From Bacteroidota bacterium (lineage in GTDB: Bacteria > Bacteroidota > Bacteroidia > Chitinophagales > Saprospiraceae), in the NCBI GenBank assembly GCA_018969455.1, contig JAGWYI010000151.1:1-8508 (forward strand): 8,508 nt of DNA, given 5' to 3'. Made by a program: the position numbers and the translations under genes. This document shows, in pieces, positions 6,476-8,508 of this stretch. The notes below the pieces were generated by a model. The model had not been told where the DNA came from. It did not search any database and saw nothing but the letters and a program-made list of their open reading frames with translations. Position 1 is the first letter of the stretch; each line of letters starts with the position of its first letter.

Positions 6476-6949
6476 ATGCATAAGAAATTTCTTTTCGCAA
6501 GTATTTTGGCTGTCGCCGGCTTTGTAACCCTCACTGCATTTGGCGCTAAAACATTGGCTGAGCAAAAGGCAGAAATTGACCTGGCTGTAAAATCAAAACT
6601 GGAAGAATTACGTGCTGAAAAAATCGCAGAATGCGATGGACGAGCAAAAGAGGAAGCAAAACGTCGTTTTGCCGAAGAACAAGGCGCAACACCTGCAACC
6701 GAACCTGTTGCCCCAACGGCTACTAAAAAGCCCATTAAAAAAGGCAATTCAAAAGGCCCGAAAGTAGATCCACTGCCACAGCCTGCCAAACCTACAGATC
6801 CGGCTCAGGCTAAGAAAGACAAAACTGCTGGAGCGCCACAAATCAATACAGAGGAGAAAAAAGCAAAAACAGCGGGTGAGCCAACTGCTCCTGTGCAAAA
6901 TACCAATGCCAAGCGCAGCAAAACTGCAGGCAACGCAGGCGGAAATTAA
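6476..6949 (+). CDS. Exported Lys/Ala/Pro-rich protein with KTAG repeats, unknown function
   Basis: This 157-residue protein was not recognised. A signal peptide (MHKKFLFASILAVAGFVTLTAFGA, about 1-24) without a lipobox Cys points to release into the periplasm or beyond. Residues 26-70 are highly charged and helical (EQKAEIDLAVKSKLEELRAE, then AECDGRAKEEAKRR), likely a coiled coil with the only Cys at 53. Residues 71-157 are a low-complexity Pro/Ala/Lys/Thr tail, probably disordered and strongly basic, holding three KTAG motifs (116-119, 131-134, 149-152). It follows the lipoprotein gene by 34 nt and ends 19 nt before a strong terminator, so the two form a bicistronic unit. The helical part aligns with that neighbour. 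Confidence 0.78.
   Translation: MHKKFLFASILAVAGFVTLTAFGAKTLAEQKAEIDLAVKSKLEELRAEKIAECDGRAKEEAKRRFAEEQGATPATEPVAPTATKKPIKKGNSKGPKVDPLPQPAKPTDPAQAKKDKTAGAPQINTEEKKAKTAGEPTAPVQNTNAKRSKTAGNAGGN
6812..6931 (+). repeat. Three K-x-KTAG-type peptide repeats within the basic-tail protein
   Basis: The encoded repeats are KKDKTAGAP, KKAKTAGEP and KRSKTAGNA, with the KTAG cores starting 15 and 18 residues apart. The codons for the TAG part differ in all three (ACT GCT GGA; ACA GCG GGT; ACT GCA GGC). The identity is therefore at protein level and not a recent DNA duplication. Confidence 0.65.
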
Positions 6950-6967
6950 TTCCTCCTTTTCCATTAC

Positions 6968-7008
6968 AAAAAAAACGGCAGCACCCGATCGGGTACTGCC
7001 GTTTTTTT
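6968..7008. terminator. Bidirectional rho-independent terminator
   Basis: The outer stem ACGGCAG / CTGCCGT (6975-6981 with 6996-7002) and the inner palindrome ACCCGATCGGGT (6983-6994) are separated only by one C/A mismatch. The hairpin is flanked by a run of A on the left and T on the right. It can therefore terminate the two + strand exported-protein genes and the minus-strand EGF-like lipoprotein gene that converge here. Confidence 0.9.
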
Positions 7009-7022
7009 GTAGTATGATCAAC

Positions 7023-7562
7023 TTAGTTCTTTGTAAATGTAACGGTGTTGCAGGTGTTGGTAACAATCGGGCTACCAGGTGTTTCATCCGTAACGGTGTA
7101 TGAAACATTAATTTTTACAGGGGTAGAGGTAGTTACAATGGTGCCAGAGCCCACGATGTAAATGTTATCGCCATCTGGTTGCTGACGCGCAATGGTCAGG
7201 GTATTGCCAGAAACCGTTGCTACCACAGATTTAGCAAAACCGCCAGAAGCAACAGGACCGTATACGCCGTTCATTTTTACTTCGTTGATGTTAACACCCG
7301 CAATGATGCCAACAGGATAAGGCGTAGCAGTACCTGAGTTGGAGCAAGTTTCATTCACAGTGTAGTTGCCTAAAAACTTGTCGCGAGTGGCAACCGTGCA
7401 ATTGCCATCCTTGTCTTTTTCATAACCGAGGTCGCATTCGCAAGTGCCATCCAGACAGGTACCGTTGCCGCATTTAGTAGTATCGCAGCTGTCACCGCAA
7501 GCTGTTGCAAACAACAAAAAAGCGCCCAACAGGGCTGGCAAAATAAATAGTTTTTTGCTCAT
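7023..7562 (-). CDS. Lipoprotein with EGF-like Cys-rich domain
   Basis: This 179-residue protein has a lipoprotein signal peptide (MSKKLFILPALLGAFLLF, then ATAC) with the lipidated Cys at 22, so it should be anchored in the envelope. Six Cys (26, 31, 36, 41, 43, 55) in the pattern CDTTKCGNGTCLDGTCECDLGY form an EGF-like domain directly after the anchor. Residues about 63-179 look like an all-beta domain, with many Thr/Val strands and two further Cys (73 and 171) that could form a disulfide joining its ends. The family was not otherwise recognised; similar short EGF-like lipoproteins are found in Bacteroidota, usually without assigned function. It converges on the bidirectional terminator and has its own -7 box. 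The SprB-repeat gene lies upstream on the same strand, 162 nt away. Confidence 0.85.
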   Translation of the reverse strand: MSKKLFILPALLGAFLLFATACGDSCDTTKCGNGTCLDGTCECDLGYEKDKDGNCTVATRDKFLGNYTVNETCSNSGTATPYPVGIIAGVNINEVKMNGVYGPVASGGFAKSVVATVSGNTLTIARQQPDGDNIYIVGSGTIVTTSTPVKINVSYTVTDETPGSPIVTNTCNTVTFTKN

Positions 7563-7607
7563 TTTTGGTTAAAAATTTGTGTAATGTGAGAGAATCAGTT
7601 TTCACGG

Positions 7608-7615
7608 CAAAAGTA
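7608..7615 (-). promoter_or_regulatory. -7 box TACTTTTG of the EGF-like lipoprotein gene
   Basis: On the minus strand the sequence reads TACTTTTG, an exact TAnnTTTG match, 45 nt before the ATG at 7562. A clear TTG at the -33 distance is not seen. A small palindrome, CCATGaCATGG (7624-7634), lies just upstream. Confidence 0.5.
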
Positions 7616-7724
7616 ATAAATTACCATGACATGGAATGCTTGGACGCAATTTCAAGGACGATGTAACGCACTTTTTAGGATTTTATTAGGAGAATTAGCT
7701 ATAAATTAAGATTTCATCACATGC

Positions 7725-8508
7725 TTAATCGATCAATATACGCTCAATAGCCACTTGGTCCCCGGATACCAGCCGCAAATAATAGACGCCCGGCACGATG
7801 CTTTCCGGCACTTCAAAGCTGAATGGCATGCCGGGCACCCAATCGTATTGTAATGTCGCAACCAATGCGCCGGCTTCATTAAATACATTCAACATAACTG
7901 CGCTTTTATTGGACAGGAAGTGCTCGGCTCCCTGAATCATAACCCTTGAGCCCGCTTTTGCAGGCATAGGCTGTATCGTTAAATGCATTTGTATTTTCGG
8001 ATCCAAAACGTGCACTGGTTCGGTGATAGTCGCGCAATTGGTCCTGGTGCAACCCAGTTTATCGGTCAAAGTAAGGCAATATGTTCCGGGCGCCAGATTG
8101 TTCAGGTGGTCTTCTGTGCTTCCGTTCGACCAGGAATAAGCATAAGGCGGAAATCCGCCGAGGGCAAGTACCGATATGTTGCCATCATTGGAGCCAGGCG
8201 CGCTGCATTCGTTGTAGGTGAGGAACAAATTAAGTTCCGGGTATGGCAAAAGCGTGATTTCTGTGGTCACAGAAAAGGTACAACCATTTTGGTCTGTCAC
8301 TTGTGTCACAACCGAAGGGTAGGGGGGCGGACCAGTCAATTCATAGTTGTACACCGGGTTGCTGCCCACCAGTATTCCATTGACAAACCAGGCCCAATTT
8401 TTAATGTAAGCCAATCCGGTAAAGGCCGTTAAAGCAATCGTAGCGGGAAATTGGTTGCAATATCCTCCAATCTGGGTTTTATCAACACCCCAGTCTAAAG
8501 CAGGCGGT
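7725..8508 (-). CDS. SprB-repeat protein with T9SS C-terminal sorting domain, 5'-truncated
   Basis: The frame stays open to the right edge (PPALDWGVDK ... upstream of a TTG at 8414), so this is the C-terminal 260 residues of a larger protein and that TTG is not a start. Counting from the edge, residues about 35-95 resemble a beta-sandwich/PKD-like segment (WAWFVNGILVG, then VVTQVTDQNGCTFSV). Residues about 98-163 are a SprB-type repeat (NDGNISVLALGGFPPYAYSW, then LAPGTYCLTLTDKLGCT). Residues about 175-260 match a T9SS type-A sorting domain (LTIQPMPAKAG ... SIVPGVYYLRLVSGDQVAIE). Such proteins cross the outer membrane by the T9SS and are usually anchored to or released from the cell surface; SprB itself is a gliding adhesin. 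What this protein binds or degrades, if anything, lies beyond the window. No terminator is evident after its stop. Confidence 0.9.
   Translation of the reverse strand, partial: PPALDWGVDKTQIGGYCNQFPATIALTAFTGLAYIKNWAWFVNGILVGSNPVYNYELTGPPPYPSVVTQVTDQNGCTFSVTTEITLLPYPELNLFLTYNECSAPGSNDGNISVLALGGFPPYAYSWSNGSTEDHLNNLAPGTYCLTLTDKLGCTRTNCATITEPVHVLDPKIQMHLTIQPMPAKAGSRVMIQGAEHFLSNKSAVMLNVFNEAGALVATLQYDWVPGMPFSFEVPESIVPGVYYLRLVSGDQVAIERILID

Noticed and set aside
6169..6789. Minus-strand open frame of 206 codons over the two small exported-protein genes
   Set aside because: The plus-strand genes have proper signal peptides, a lipobox, a promoter box and a shared motif. The antisense frame is Phe/Ser/Cys-rich and gives no domain.
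7983..8432. Plus-strand open frame of 149 codons opposite the SprB-repeat gene
   Set aside because: It is antisense to a clear SprB repeat and T9SS sorting domain, and its own translation shows no family features.

Overview
The window looks like chromosomal DNA of a member of the Bacteroidota, probably a Saprospiria- or Chitinophagia-like lineage. Four things support this. Menaquinone genes of the futalosine pathway are present. A protein with a SprB-type repeat ends in a type IX secretion (T9SS) C-terminal sorting domain. Promoter -7 boxes follow the Bacteroidota pattern TAnnTTTG. Starts lack Shine-Dalgarno sites and often sit behind A-rich leaders. I see no tRNA, rRNA, CRISPR array, transposase or phage gene.

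Left part (1-2463, + strand): a compact operon of mqnE (aminofutalosine synthase, its 5' end cut by the window), a histidine-phosphatase-family gene, and mqnA (chorismate dehydratase). MqnA and MqnE catalyse the first two steps of the futalosine route to menaquinone. The phosphatase between them has no assigned step in that route.

Middle (2464-3921, + strand): msrA (methionine sulfoxide reductase A) stands alone between two non-coding stretches of just over 300 bases. Each stretch carries one copy of an imperfect, GATT-rich repeat, in opposite orientations. A strong terminator follows, then a well-formed Bacteroidota promoter driving a small NifU C-terminal-domain protein (Fe-S cluster scaffold or carrier type).

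Large minus-strand gene (3911-6016): a protein of about 700 residues with a signal peptide, a ComEA-like helix-hairpin-helix region and a long beta-rich segment ending in Trp, so a predicted outer-membrane barrel. Its 3' end overlaps the NifU-domain gene tail to tail by 11 bp.

Right part (6017-8508): a divergent intergenic region holds a perfect 9-bp inverted repeat. It is followed by two small exported-protein genes on + (a lipoprotein and a periplasmic Lys/Ala/Pro-rich protein). These share a spaced AEI-x18-CD signature and look like diverged tandem paralogues. They end at a strong bidirectional terminator. Convergent to them on the minus strand are a lipoprotein with an EGF-like Cys cluster and the 3' end of the T9SS-secreted SprB-repeat protein, which runs off the right edge. 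This half is dominated by cell-envelope and secreted proteins of unknown function, and the least described features of the window are here.
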